Shown: positions 9,183 to 17,095 of the stretch, one piece after another
How the letters are laid out: every line of letters starts with the position of its first letter
Numbering within the stretch: position 1 is the first letter of the stretch
NCBI GenBank assembly: GCA_002338515.1
Contig: DDIL01000135.1
Coordinates: forward strand, 1 to 31,235
Direction: 5' to 3'
Source: Glaciecola sp. UBA1851
Lineage (GTDB): Bacteria > Pseudomonadota > Gammaproteobacteria > Enterobacterales > Alteromonadaceae
Length of the DNA stretch: 31,235 nucleotides
Translations under genes and position numbers: made by a program
The notes under the pieces: model-generated
The model's database searches: none
Told to the model about the DNA's origin: nothing
The model's input: only the letters and a program-made list of their open reading frames with translations

Positions 9183-10334
9183 TTAATTTATTTTAAAGGG
9201 ATGCCATTTAACATCAGATTGACTAGCGTTTACTGCATTTTCAATAAATGCCATGCCACGAATTGCTTCGTCAATTCCTGGAATAGATTCTAGGTTTTCT
9301 AATTCATTAGGATAGGTGCGTATTTGCTGAGCAAAACGCGAGTATAAATTAGCGAATGCTTCAAGGTATCCTTCTGGGTGACCAGCTGGCGTTCGCGTAG
9401 CAAGCATGCATTCTTCCGATAAATCTCCTACCGCTGTACGAACCATTTCTGCTGGTTTATCATTATATTTTACCCATAATGTATTAGGCTCTTCTTGACG
9501 CCAACTCAAACCTGCATTTTCACCGTATACACTGATTGCTAGTCCGTTTTCGTTTCCAACGCTTATTTGACTCGCTGTCAATATTCCTTTTGCGCCATCG
9601 TTAAACTTGGTCAACACAGTGCCATCATCATCTAGTGCACGGCCTTCAACCATTGCGTTTAAATCAGCACAAATGTCAGTAATATACTGTCCTGACACAT
9701 ATTCCATTAAATTAGCAGCATGAACACCAATATCACCCATACAACAACTGACACCTGCTTGAGTTGGGTCCAAGCGCCATAACGCTTGCTTGTTATTTGT
9801 ATCGGCGCTTGCAGCTAACCAACCTTGGCTATATTGAGCAACCACCTTCACGATTTTTCCTAACTTACCTTGCTCTACTAAGTGACGCGCATGTTTCACC
9901 ATCGGATAACCAGTATAGGTATGTGTTAGGCCATATAAGCATTCGTTATTCGCAATAATTGTTTTGAGTATTTGCGCTTCGGCTAGAGTAAAGGTCGCAG
10001 GTTTATCACAAATTACATGAAAGCCGTGCTCAAGCGCCATTTTCGCAATATCAAAATGTAAGTGATTGGGTGTGACAATAGAGACGAAATCCATTCTTTC
10101 ATTTTCATCTAGTGCTTGTTCTTTTGTAAACATCTCTTGGTAGGTGCTATAGCATCTGTCAGTTTCAAGAAAGAGCGCTCTACCTGAGCGTTTTGATTTT
10201 TCTGGGTCTGAACTAAATGCGCCGCAAACGAGTTCTATTTGGCCATCTAGGTTTGCTGCCATTCTATGTACATTCCCGATGAAGGCACCTTCACCGCCTC
10301 CTACCATTCCCATACGCAATTTTCTATTTTGCAT
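9183..10334 (-). CDS. Gfo/Idh/MocA family NAD(P)-dependent oxidoreductase
   Basis: Cytoplasmic dehydrogenase that would oxidise or reduce a sugar or sugar acid. The N-terminal Rossmann fold is marked by MVGGGEGAFIG. CDKPATFT carries the conserved lysine, and a C-terminal domain contains GDIGVH, which supplies the usual Asp/His substrate contacts. I start at the ATG at 10334 (383 residues): GGAG lies five bases upstream. An in-frame GTG two codons earlier overlaps that ribosome site and is unlikely. It is the first gene of the minus block and faces the AraC regulator across about 135 bases, making it a likely target of that regulator. Confidence 0.85.
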   Translation of the reverse strand: MQNRKLRMGMVGGGEGAFIGNVHRMAANLDGQIELVCGAFSSDPEKSKRSGRALFLETDRCYSTYQEMFTKEQALDENERMDFVSIVTPNHLHFDIAKMALEHGFHVICDKPATFTLAEAQILKTIIANNECLYGLTHTYTGYPMVKHARHLVEQGKLGKIVKVVAQYSQGWLAASADTNNKQALWRLDPTQAGVSCCMGDIGVHAANLMEYVSGQYITDICADLNAMVEGRALDDDGTVLTKFNDGAKGILTASQISVGNENGLAISVYGENAGLSWRQEEPNTLWVKYNDKPAEMVRTAVGDLSEECMLATRTPAGHPEGYLEAFANLYSRFAQQIRTYPNELENLESIPGIDEAIRGMAFIENAVNASQSDVKWHPFKIN

Positions 10335-10371
10335 ATTCACTCCAATAAACTTACCAATATTTTTATTAATG

Positions 10372-10388
10372 TTAAGTTAACAACTTAA
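10372..10388. promoter_or_regulatory. Inverted repeat in the divergent Gfo/AraC control region
   Basis: TTAAGTT (10372-10378) and AACTTAA (10382-10388) form perfect 7-bp arms around AAC. The element lies 37 bases upstream of the Gfo/Idh ATG and 82 bases before the regulator's TTG, where an operator would be expected. The 9-mer AAGTTAACA inside it recurs at 15357-15365 in the other large divergent control region. Binding protein unknown. In AT-rich DNA a short repeat may arise by chance. Confidence 0.35.
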
Positions 10389-10470
10389 TAACATATAGAG
10401 ATATTATTAAATCGGACATAACTATGATAAATTCGGCGTTATTGAATTTGATATTTTTATAGGAAAGCTA

Positions 10471-11235
10471 TTGAAAGCGCATAATATCAGCTGTTCGGTG
10501 AAGTTTTTAGAAGAAATTGGATTACAACAAATAATAGAAATGTTAAATATCCTACCCAACACTCTTTTTTGGGTAAAGGATAAAGACAGTAAGATTATCT
10601 ATGCTAACTCAGCATTTTTAGCGCATTTTGACTACAAACATTTAGAGCAAGTTATTGGGCTAACGGATATAGATTTTAGCCCTTACTTTTTAGCGCGACA
10701 GTATCTAACGGATGACAAGCGAGTTGTAGAAGGCGAGAGTATTAGCGACCGTTTAGAATTGAATATGTTAAAAGATGGTGGCTATGGTTGGTTTTCAACA
10801 TCTAAAAGACCATTGCAAAATCAGCACAATGAGATTATTGGCTCCTTTGGATTTACTCAACACTTAAATGAAACCTCGCACCTGTTGTCTACAGTAAACG
10901 ATATTCATAAAGCCACTCAATACATTCATAACAATTTTTCAAAAACTATAAAAATTACAGAACTTGCAAAAGTTAGCTTTTTGTCAGTTAGTGCGCTTGA
11001 GCGCCGTTTTAAAAAGCAATTATCAAAAACACCAAAGCAATTTATCAATCAAGTTCGTCTAGAAAATGCTAGAAAGATGATTTTAGAAACCAACAAGCCT
11101 ATTGCAGATATTGCAGAAGCATGTGGCTTTACAGAACACAGCTATTTTAGTAAACAATTTAAATCGCTATTTGCTATTCAACCTTCTTATTTACGCAATC
11201 AAAAACAATTAGATACAAAAAGTAAACAAGGTTAG
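10471..11235 (+). CDS. PAS-domain AraC-family transcriptional regulator
   Basis: Probable local regulator of the cluster. Residues about 22-130 form a PAS fold (LFWVKDKDSKIIYANSAFL, later GSFGFTQ), a sensory domain rather than the usual sugar-binding cupin. Residues about 148-243 form the AraC double helix-turn-helix, with IADIAEACGF at 211-220 and PSYLRNQ at 238-244. The start is a TTG preceded at six bases by AGGA, the only well-placed ribosome site, giving 254 residues with no signal peptide. It is transcribed away from the Gfo/Idh block and converges on the beta-helix gene with three bases between stops. The ligand of the PAS domain is unknown. Confidence 0.9.
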   Translation: MKAHNISCSVKFLEEIGLQQIIEMLNILPNTLFWVKDKDSKIIYANSAFLAHFDYKHLEQVIGLTDIDFSPYFLARQYLTDDKRVVEGESISDRLELNMLKDGGYGWFSTSKRPLQNQHNEIIGSFGFTQHLNETSHLLSTVNDIHKATQYIHNNFSKTIKITELAKVSFLSVSALERRFKKQLSKTPKQFINQVRLENARKMILETNKPIADIAEACGFTEHSYFSKQFKSLFAIQPSYLRNQKQLDTKSKQG

Positions 11236-11238
11236 GCC

Positions 11239-12927
11239 CTAATCACTTTTTCTTAAAGATTTTTGATACTCATAAAGTGACGGTACAGATGGTATGTCAT
11301 TTATTGATTCATAATATGGAGTAGGAAAATATTCAACTTCGAATTTTCGATTACCATGTACACCTACTATTCGCGCATTAGGTCCTTCAGCGGCACCAAT
11401 TAAACGTACCGTCTCTGAATAGTCGGCGCCGCTTTGCACCACTACTTTTGTATTCCAAGTAGTATTAAATTGTCCGTGCCCCGGTTGCCAATATTTCGCC
11501 CCACTGCCATCCCACAAATGGTAAAAAGGACCTTGCTCATCACGCTGCGCATTTATATGCAAAGTAGTGCTATCAAATAAATTTTGATGGTTAGCACCTG
11601 CATGCTGATCAAGCTTGGGAAGTTGATATACTTGAGCTCTTAGGTAGACACCTTTTGTTGCTCGGGTATTAACACTGATAGAATGTATAGGACGATTAAA
11701 TACGTGTAAATCACGTACCAAAAAGTTATGCACCCCGCCTAAATAAATAGAATAATGCGCAATTTTTTCCCCTTTAGTATGAACATTATCAATTGTCACG
11801 CTTGCACTATTTTCTGTAATAATTGCCGCTTCGGCTTCTGTTGTTTTTAAGTCTCTTATCCATGAATTAAATGCGCTAGTTAAAAACACTCCATTAAAAC
11901 CTAATTCTAGGTGATGCCCATAACTATCAGACTGTGGAAACTTTATGTGAAATCCTTCAACGCCTACTTCCTCAATATATTCCCAAGATGCAAAATTAGC
12001 GGGTAGTTGCTCGTTAATATCGTGCAAAAGTGGATCGGCTATTTCAACCCTATTCCCATCCACACTTATTATTTTGGTTGTTTGCTTTACCAAAGGACGT
12101 GCTGGTGATGTCCAATGTCTAGAGCCGATTTTCAAATCTGTTTTACCATAAATGGCGTCAATTAATTTACCGTTTTCTCCCTGTCGGTTATGCCAGTGAA
12201 TTTGCAATACATCGCCAACTTGTAAATTTTTGTTACGTTTAACGATTAAATTTAAATCGCCTCGCTTTCCTTGTTTAATATCTGCAAGGTTGGTTATAGG
12301 TTTATCAAATTCTTCAAGATATTTTACGGCTCTAGTACCCGGTTTTTGAATCCAAATAACCCCGCCTGACCAAGAGTATTCAGAAAAGGGTAAATCGATA
12401 TTTAATGCTTTAGTCCTTTGCCGCTTGTTGTTGTCTGTTAAATATTTTCTCAACTCATTTAAAACTGGACTTTTATCTATTAGTCGAAGAGGCATAGGGA
12501 AATATAGTTCAGTGCCTCCATCACCCATTCCGGCTCCACGCAATGTTAAATGACTTCGTTCAATTCTAATCACATCTCGAAGTACAAACCTGCCTTCAGG
12601 AAAAGATACCACCACCGGTCCCTTTGTTTTGTGAGCAACCTCCATCGCTTTAGACACTGATTTTGAATCATCTATACCATCATTTGGTAACGCACCATAA
12701 GCGGTCACATCTATTATCGTTGCATTAGTTCGATTAGGTATTTCTGAACCAAAATCATATCCTGCATAAGAGAAATCAGGCAAATAATGTTCTTGAGATC
12801 CTAAAATAGTTTGATAGTTAGAAGATACACTGAATGAAAAGAGTAAAGCGAAGGTGCCAATGGTTAACTTAGCAGGTACAAAAGAATGTATAGTAGTACG
12901 CATTACGCCGTTTGTTTTAAAATTCAT
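11239..12927 (-). CDS. Secreted right-handed beta-helix protein (pectate lyase superfamily type), unknown activity
   Basis: A 562-residue exported protein with the opening motif of the pectate-lyase-superfamily/GH28-like beta-helix: IIDVTAYGALPNDGIDDSKS (71-90), then VVSFPEGRFVL and LTLRGAG. Repeating strands follow: VTIDNVHTKG, NFLVRDLHVF and TTLHINA. The start has GAGG seven bases before the ATG; the n-region is long and the hydrophobic segment lies at about 20-36. A region rich in His, Trp and Tyr near 420-490 could form a carbohydrate-binding face. No catalytic set could be assigned. It ends the block RpiB-like, PL25, beta-helix. A lyase, hydrolase or carbohydrate-binding role is possible; context suggests action on the same polysaccharide. 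Confidence 0.72.
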   Translation of the reverse strand: MNFKTNGVMRTTIHSFVPAKLTIGTFALLFSFSVSSNYQTILGSQEHYLPDFSYAGYDFGSEIPNRTNATIIDVTAYGALPNDGIDDSKSVSKAMEVAHKTKGPVVVSFPEGRFVLRDVIRIERSHLTLRGAGMGDGGTELYFPMPLRLIDKSPVLNELRKYLTDNNKRQRTKALNIDLPFSEYSWSGGVIWIQKPGTRAVKYLEEFDKPITNLADIKQGKRGDLNLIVKRNKNLQVGDVLQIHWHNRQGENGKLIDAIYGKTDLKIGSRHWTSPARPLVKQTTKIISVDGNRVEIADPLLHDINEQLPANFASWEYIEEVGVEGFHIKFPQSDSYGHHLELGFNGVFLTSAFNSWIRDLKTTEAEAAIITENSASVTIDNVHTKGEKIAHYSIYLGGVHNFLVRDLHVFNRPIHSISVNTRATKGVYLRAQVYQLPKLDQHAGANHQNLFDSTTLHINAQRDEQGPFYHLWDGSGAKYWQPGHGQFNTTWNTKVVVQSGADYSETVRLIGAAEGPNARIVGVHGNRKFEVEYFPTPYYESINDIPSVPSLYEYQKSLRKSD

Positions 12928-13030
12928 ATCTTAACCTCTTCATTAATCAACATCATATCGTTTTTAATCACCACTATTTATACGCCACAAATCATTCAGA
13001 AAAGGCTAGTATCCCCTATTCTTGTTATAA

Positions 13031-14497
13031 TTAATCAACAAGATAATTTCTTTTAATAGGGCCCTTATCGCCTACTAAATACATTCGTCGATAATCCGTA
13101 CCGTCAGGTTTTTCAGCAATAATTATTCTTGCGTCAGGGTGAGCATTTCTTATAAATGAACTGGCGGCCGAGCCGGGGCTATCTAAATTACTCAATGATT
13201 TTGGTCTGTCAGAGTTTTCACTAACATGACTATCTACTGAATATTCACCAAAACTCAGTAATTCATCACCCTTCGAAAAAGTTTGCCCCCCGTCGCTACT
13301 TTCCCACCAAGCTACACTAGTAAGCTTTGAATCTGGCATAACACCGCTAATTAAATAACGCACAGCATTGTCATCTGAAATGAAATCACCTCTACCAATG
13401 GGCAAGCCATTGTCAAACGAACCCGTCCATTGCTCACCCGTCCATCTAAAATAACGCGCATGCTTTGGTCCGCCAATTTGCCAACCAATATCCTCGCCTA
13501 CATAAACGCTCATATGTGGGTTGCCTTTGTCATCAACTTTAGTTGAGCCGTTAAATGTCCACATATCTTTTGTGTTAATGGCCAGTGTTTTTTGATCAGC
13601 CACGTCTTTAGTGATAGGTATTGATAAGGATTCACCTTGGACATTAGACCAAGTATTTGAAGCGGTATCAAATTTCATAAAATATAAATTTTTACGTTCA
13701 GTTGAATGACCGCCTCTGTCATTGCGAGGGGCGCCTCTGTTCCAACAATAGTGATAGTCGTACCCCACTACTATATTGCTATCTAACCCTTTTGATACAT
13801 ATGCATACCAACTATCTGTATGTGGAGAGTCACTTCTTTTCTTATGTTTCAAAAAGGCGACAGGGGCTTCAAAATTTCGCCCATTATCTGTAGATTTTTG
13901 ATACACCCAGTCACTTCTATGTGCACCGTGGCGAAAAAATAAATAAATATCGCCATTATCCATTTTAATTGCTTGGTTATAGGTACCAAATGGAGATACG
14001 TTGTTTAAGTCTTCCCACTCAGAAATATCGAATGGTCGTTTAGACACTGCATGTTTATTTTCACCAGAGTGATAGTCACCTAACTCATTCATACCATGCA
14101 AATCTTTTAATCCACCATGACCGCCATAGAAAATATGGATATAACCTGCATCATCAATAATTAACGTAGGTTTACCATGACTATCTATTTTCTTTGTTGG
14201 ATCTTTACCTAATATGCTTGTTCCTGCTTTAAAAGGACCATACCATGTCTTTTCAGCATGGTTATAGGCAGCAACATAAGGGTCTTCTTTGGGACCTTGA
14301 TAAGCAACATAGGTTACTCCATCTCGGTGCTCACCTGCAGGGTGCTGCACAACTGCGACGCCTTCTCCATAGCCATTATCTGCAAAATAATCTAGCGTCT
14401 CGGTCGTTTTTTGTTCAGCGTTATTACACCCAAAGGTTGAACCAATGGCAATAGCTAAGAAAAAATGACTGAAAACACGTTTTATTGTTAATTTCAT
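13031..14497 (-). CDS. PL25 ulvan lyase, lipoprotein
   Basis: Seven-bladed propeller lyase expected to cleave ulvan endolytically, leaving an unsaturated uronate at the new non-reducing end. The 488-residue protein has a lipoprotein signal (lipobox TFGC, C24). H107 (DSHG), H127 (GGHGG), Y173 and R189 are spaced 20, 46 and 16. The characterised PL25 enzyme PLSV_3936, as I recall, uses H123, H143, Y188 and R204 (20, 45, 16), so the whole tetrad is present. GGAGG lies ten bases before the ATG. It follows the RpiB-like gene by 41 bases and precedes the beta-helix gene by 103. It is shorter than, and clearly paralogous to, the lyase at 194-1915. Confidence 0.88.
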   Translation of the reverse strand: MKLTIKRVFSHFFLAIAIGSTFGCNNAEQKTTETLDYFADNGYGEGVAVVQHPAGEHRDGVTYVAYQGPKEDPYVAAYNHAEKTWYGPFKAGTSILGKDPTKKIDSHGKPTLIIDDAGYIHIFYGGHGGLKDLHGMNELGDYHSGENKHAVSKRPFDISEWEDLNNVSPFGTYNQAIKMDNGDIYLFFRHGAHRSDWVYQKSTDNGRNFEAPVAFLKHKKRSDSPHTDSWYAYVSKGLDSNIVVGYDYHYCWNRGAPRNDRGGHSTERKNLYFMKFDTASNTWSNVQGESLSIPITKDVADQKTLAINTKDMWTFNGSTKVDDKGNPHMSVYVGEDIGWQIGGPKHARYFRWTGEQWTGSFDNGLPIGRGDFISDDNAVRYLISGVMPDSKLTSVAWWESSDGGQTFSKGDELLSFGEYSVDSHVSENSDRPKSLSNLDSPGSAASSFIRNAHPDARIIIAEKPDGTDYRRMYLVGDKGPIKRNYLVD

Positions 14498-14538
14498 ACT
14501 GCTATTGCCTCCAATTCAGCAAATGATTTAAGACCCGA

Positions 14539-15177
14539 TTAATCTAATAGTGATTTAACATAGCTTGTGATTTGTTCATTTTGACTATTCTCAAATAAAC
14601 AAGCCTGAAAACGTTCACCAGTAACAGCAGTTTTCACAAGACTTTGGTCAATGCTTTTAAGCGTTTCCAAATAATCTTGTTTCAACATAGCCGCTTTTAC
14701 TTCTGACAAAATAGCAGCATTTGCCACTTGAGGGGCTTTTCTCTCTATCGGGTAACCTTCCCCTCTTGTGCCTGTTAACGCTTTTTCAAACATATAGCGT
14801 ACGTTCAGTTCAGCGCCCCAACCAAAGCCTTTAGCAAACGCCAAAGCGAGTGCATTTCCGTTATTAATTTGGTTGAATAAAAACGCATCTGACGGGTCAA
14901 AACAATATCCGCAATAAACCCCAGGATGTAAATTAAGTGACATCAATGCACCTTGCCCTGTACCGCACCCTGCAATAACAAAATCAACTGATTTTGAATT
15001 TAATAGAAGGCTAGCCATGATGCCTAAATGTATATAGGTTAAATGATGGTCATTCTCCCCATCCATACCCACATTAAACACCTGATGACCCAGTGGTTCT
15101 GCAACTGTATTTAACTCATTTAATACAGTTGGATTTTTACCCGCCTGACTGTTTTCCATTAATAATGCAACTTTCAT
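14539..15177 (-). CDS. RpiB/LacA/LacB-family isomerase, possible DhuI-type uronate isomerase
   Basis: Cytoplasmic 212-residue protein. AGCGTGQG (69-76) carries the Cys-Gly-Thr-Gly active-site loop of RpiB-type isomerases, with C71 as the proposed catalytic base. HPGVYCGYCFDPSDA (84-98) matches the following substrate loop. RpiB itself is about 150 residues; the extra C-terminal 60-70 residues set this one apart. Streptococcal DhuI, an RpiB relative, isomerises 4-deoxy-L-threo-5-hexosulose-uronate, the product formed after unsaturated uronates are released. In a cluster with lyases and GH105 that reaction is the most sensible guess. It is the first gene of its block, with AAGG upstream of the ATG. 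Confidence 0.75.
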   Translation of the reverse strand: MKVALLMENSQAGKNPTVLNELNTVAEPLGHQVFNVGMDGENDHHLTYIHLGIMASLLLNSKSVDFVIAGCGTGQGALMSLNLHPGVYCGYCFDPSDAFLFNQINNGNALALAFAKGFGWGAELNVRYMFEKALTGTRGEGYPIERKAPQVANAAILSEVKAAMLKQDYLETLKSIDQSLVKTAVTGERFQACLFENSQNEQITSYVKSLLD

Positions 15178-15657
15178 TTATTTACCTTTTCATGTTAAAA
15201 AATATAACAAAACAACAACATCTTCCGAACTTAAGCTACTACTCATTTGATATTAGCTCAAACCAACATAATTTTTAAAAGCCGAAGTCATGAGTTTAAA
15301 CAATTGGCAATTAACGCCAACCATAGCAGTTAAGCATCATTGATTAACTTTACTTGAAGTTAACAGAGATCAAATCAAGCTCAAACGTTTACACAACCTG
15401 CAATATAATGACTCATTTTGATTGATAATGAAATGTTAATGTTGTAATTTAGTTAAAAATAGTAAGAAAAACTACTTAGAATGATGCTTTTTCATGATCC
15501 AATGGCTTTTTACTAATTGAACAATGTGAGTGACAAGAACATTTTCCGTTAGCTTAAATGATAAGTGGACCAGTTAGCTATTGCTGGGTTGATAACTAAA
15601 TTCGAAAATATTTTTATGTAAGCAACATATTAAATAGCGGATAACAAAGAGATAAAT
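15178..15657. other. 480-base divergent control region, no gene seen
   Basis: This gap lies between the divergently transcribed RpiB-like gene (minus) and BNR_4 propeller gene (plus) and must carry promoters for both. It is AT-rich. A TATAAT occurs at 15404-15409 without a good -35 box at proper spacing. Only very short open frames occur in it. An inverted repeat lies at 15344-15363. No RNA gene or strong hairpin was recognised. Confidence 0.6.
15344..15363. promoter_or_regulatory. Inverted repeat TTAACTT-N6-AAGTTAA
   Basis: Perfect 7-bp arms at 15344-15350 and 15357-15363 are separated by six bases. The right arm is part of AAGTTAACA (15357-15365), which also occurs at 10374-10382 in the regulator's own control region. 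The placement in a divergent promoter region makes an operator plausible. The base composition makes chance occurrence a real alternative. Confidence 0.35.
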
Positions 15658-17016
15658 ATGAAGCATCCAAAAACCTTTACATCACTAATAATCTGTATTG
15701 TTTTAGCAAAGATAAGCTTTACCGTTTACTCAAAGCCAACTACCAATATTATTGAACCCCAAACTCAGGCGATTGATTGGGTTTGGTCAGGGCAAAGAGT
15801 GTGGTTTGATTTTATCAGTCAAGGCAATTATCAGCTCGTTGCTTACTTTGACGCGTCTAGGCAAATGAGCGTAGCGGTAAGACAAATAGGCGATATAAAT
15901 GGTGGGCCTTGGATATATCACAAGCTTCCAAGCTTTTTGGGCTGGGATGCGCACAACAGTATTACTGCCGCCTTTGATGAAAAAGGGCACATTCATATTG
16001 TGGGTAATTTGCATGCTAACCCGCTGATTTATTTCAGGTCTTCCTCGCCTTATGATCCAAGAACACTAAAGCAAGTGGATGTAATGATATCAAAATCGAC
16101 CGAACAGCAAATGACTTACCCTAAATTCTTTCAGGGCTTCAATAACCAGTTATTTTTTAAATATCGGTTAGGCACCAGTAATAAAGGAAAGTGGTATTAC
16201 ATTAGTTGGAACAATGTCCTATCAAAGTGGGAAAATGTTCATAAAAATAGTGTACTAGACGGCGAAGATGTGAGAAGCGTCTATCCTTTTGGCCCAGTAT
16301 TTGGCCCTGACGGTTATGCGCACATAACGTATGTATGGAGAGAAACACCCATAGCATCTAGTAATCACGATTTGTCCTATGCAAAAAGCCAAGATTTAAT
16401 AAATTGGAAATCGGCAAACGGTGAACCCATAGATTTACCTATCAAGTTAGATAATGGTGAAATTATTGACCCTATTCCTATGCATGGAGGCCTCTTAAAC
16501 GGCAGAACGCCCATAGGGTTTGATTCTGAAAAACGCGTATTAGTAACTTACCAAAAATACGATAAAAACGGCAATACACAAGTATATTTAAAACGATATG
16601 AAAGTAATGGTTGGGTTGAAGCTAAAATATCAAACTGGGCAGATTCACGTGTAGATTTAGATAAAAGCGGGGCACTTAAATTACCCATTGTTACCAATAA
16701 ACCCGCCTTTTTTAATAATGATAATAACATTGTAGTGCCTGCACAATTTAATGGAGATGATTGGGAATGGGTACTCGACCACAAATCGCTTGAAGTATTA
16801 TCAAGTCGAACATTCAAAAGTAACTTACCATCAAGCATCACAAAATATGATTTAGATAACGGTATTCCACTTCGAGTGATATCGCTTAGAGATGAACAAA
16901 CCACCCCTTCTACCCGGTATTATATTAGTTGGGAAGCGATGCATCCGAATAGGGATCAAGCAAGAGAAAGCATCCCACTACCTTCAACATTAAGAGTTCA
17001 CAGAATAGACAACTGA
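15658..17016 (+). CDS. Secreted BNR_4 beta-propeller protein, candidate lyase or glycosidase
   Basis: A 452-residue exported protein with a signal peptide (K2, K5, hydrophobic core 8-20, likely cleavage after VYS near 25). GWDAHNSIT and GHIHIVGNLHANPLIYF are hallmarks of the BNR_4 propeller family, which is related to PL24, PL25, PL27 and GH145. H99, H119, Y154 and R170 are spaced 20, 35 and 16: the same residue types and the same first and last spacings as PL25, but with a shorter His-Tyr interval. It may therefore be a polysaccharide lyase, though no subfamily assignment is possible here. AAGAGA precedes the ATG. It begins a plus-strand block with GH78 and a sulfatase, and is paralogous to the protein at 24063-25475. 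Confidence 0.78.
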   Translation: MKHPKTFTSLIICIVLAKISFTVYSKPTTNIIEPQTQAIDWVWSGQRVWFDFISQGNYQLVAYFDASRQMSVAVRQIGDINGGPWIYHKLPSFLGWDAHNSITAAFDEKGHIHIVGNLHANPLIYFRSSSPYDPRTLKQVDVMISKSTEQQMTYPKFFQGFNNQLFFKYRLGTSNKGKWYYISWNNVLSKWENVHKNSVLDGEDVRSVYPFGPVFGPDGYAHITYVWRETPIASSNHDLSYAKSQDLINWKSANGEPIDLPIKLDNGEIIDPIPMHGGLLNGRTPIGFDSEKRVLVTYQKYDKNGNTQVYLKRYESNGWVEAKISNWADSRVDLDKSGALKLPIVTNKPAFFNNDNNIVVPAQFNGDDWEWVLDHKSLEVLSSRTFKSNLPSSITKYDLDNGIPLRVISLRDEQTTPSTRYYISWEAMHPNRDQARESIPLPSTLRVHRIDN

Positions 17017-17095
17017 GATACATGCTAGTTGTATCGATATTCAGCACAGATTAAATAACAACTAACAAGCTTGTTTGACAGAGGAAATAAATAGA

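Noticed and set aside
15388..15409. TTTACA/TATAAT promoter in the divergent control region
   Set aside because: The spacing is only 10 bases, too short for a sigma-70 promoter.
17075..17095. Upstream TTG start for the GH78 at 17096
   Set aside because: It would put seven extra residues before the signal peptide and overlap the GAGGAA ribosome site that serves the ATG at 17096.
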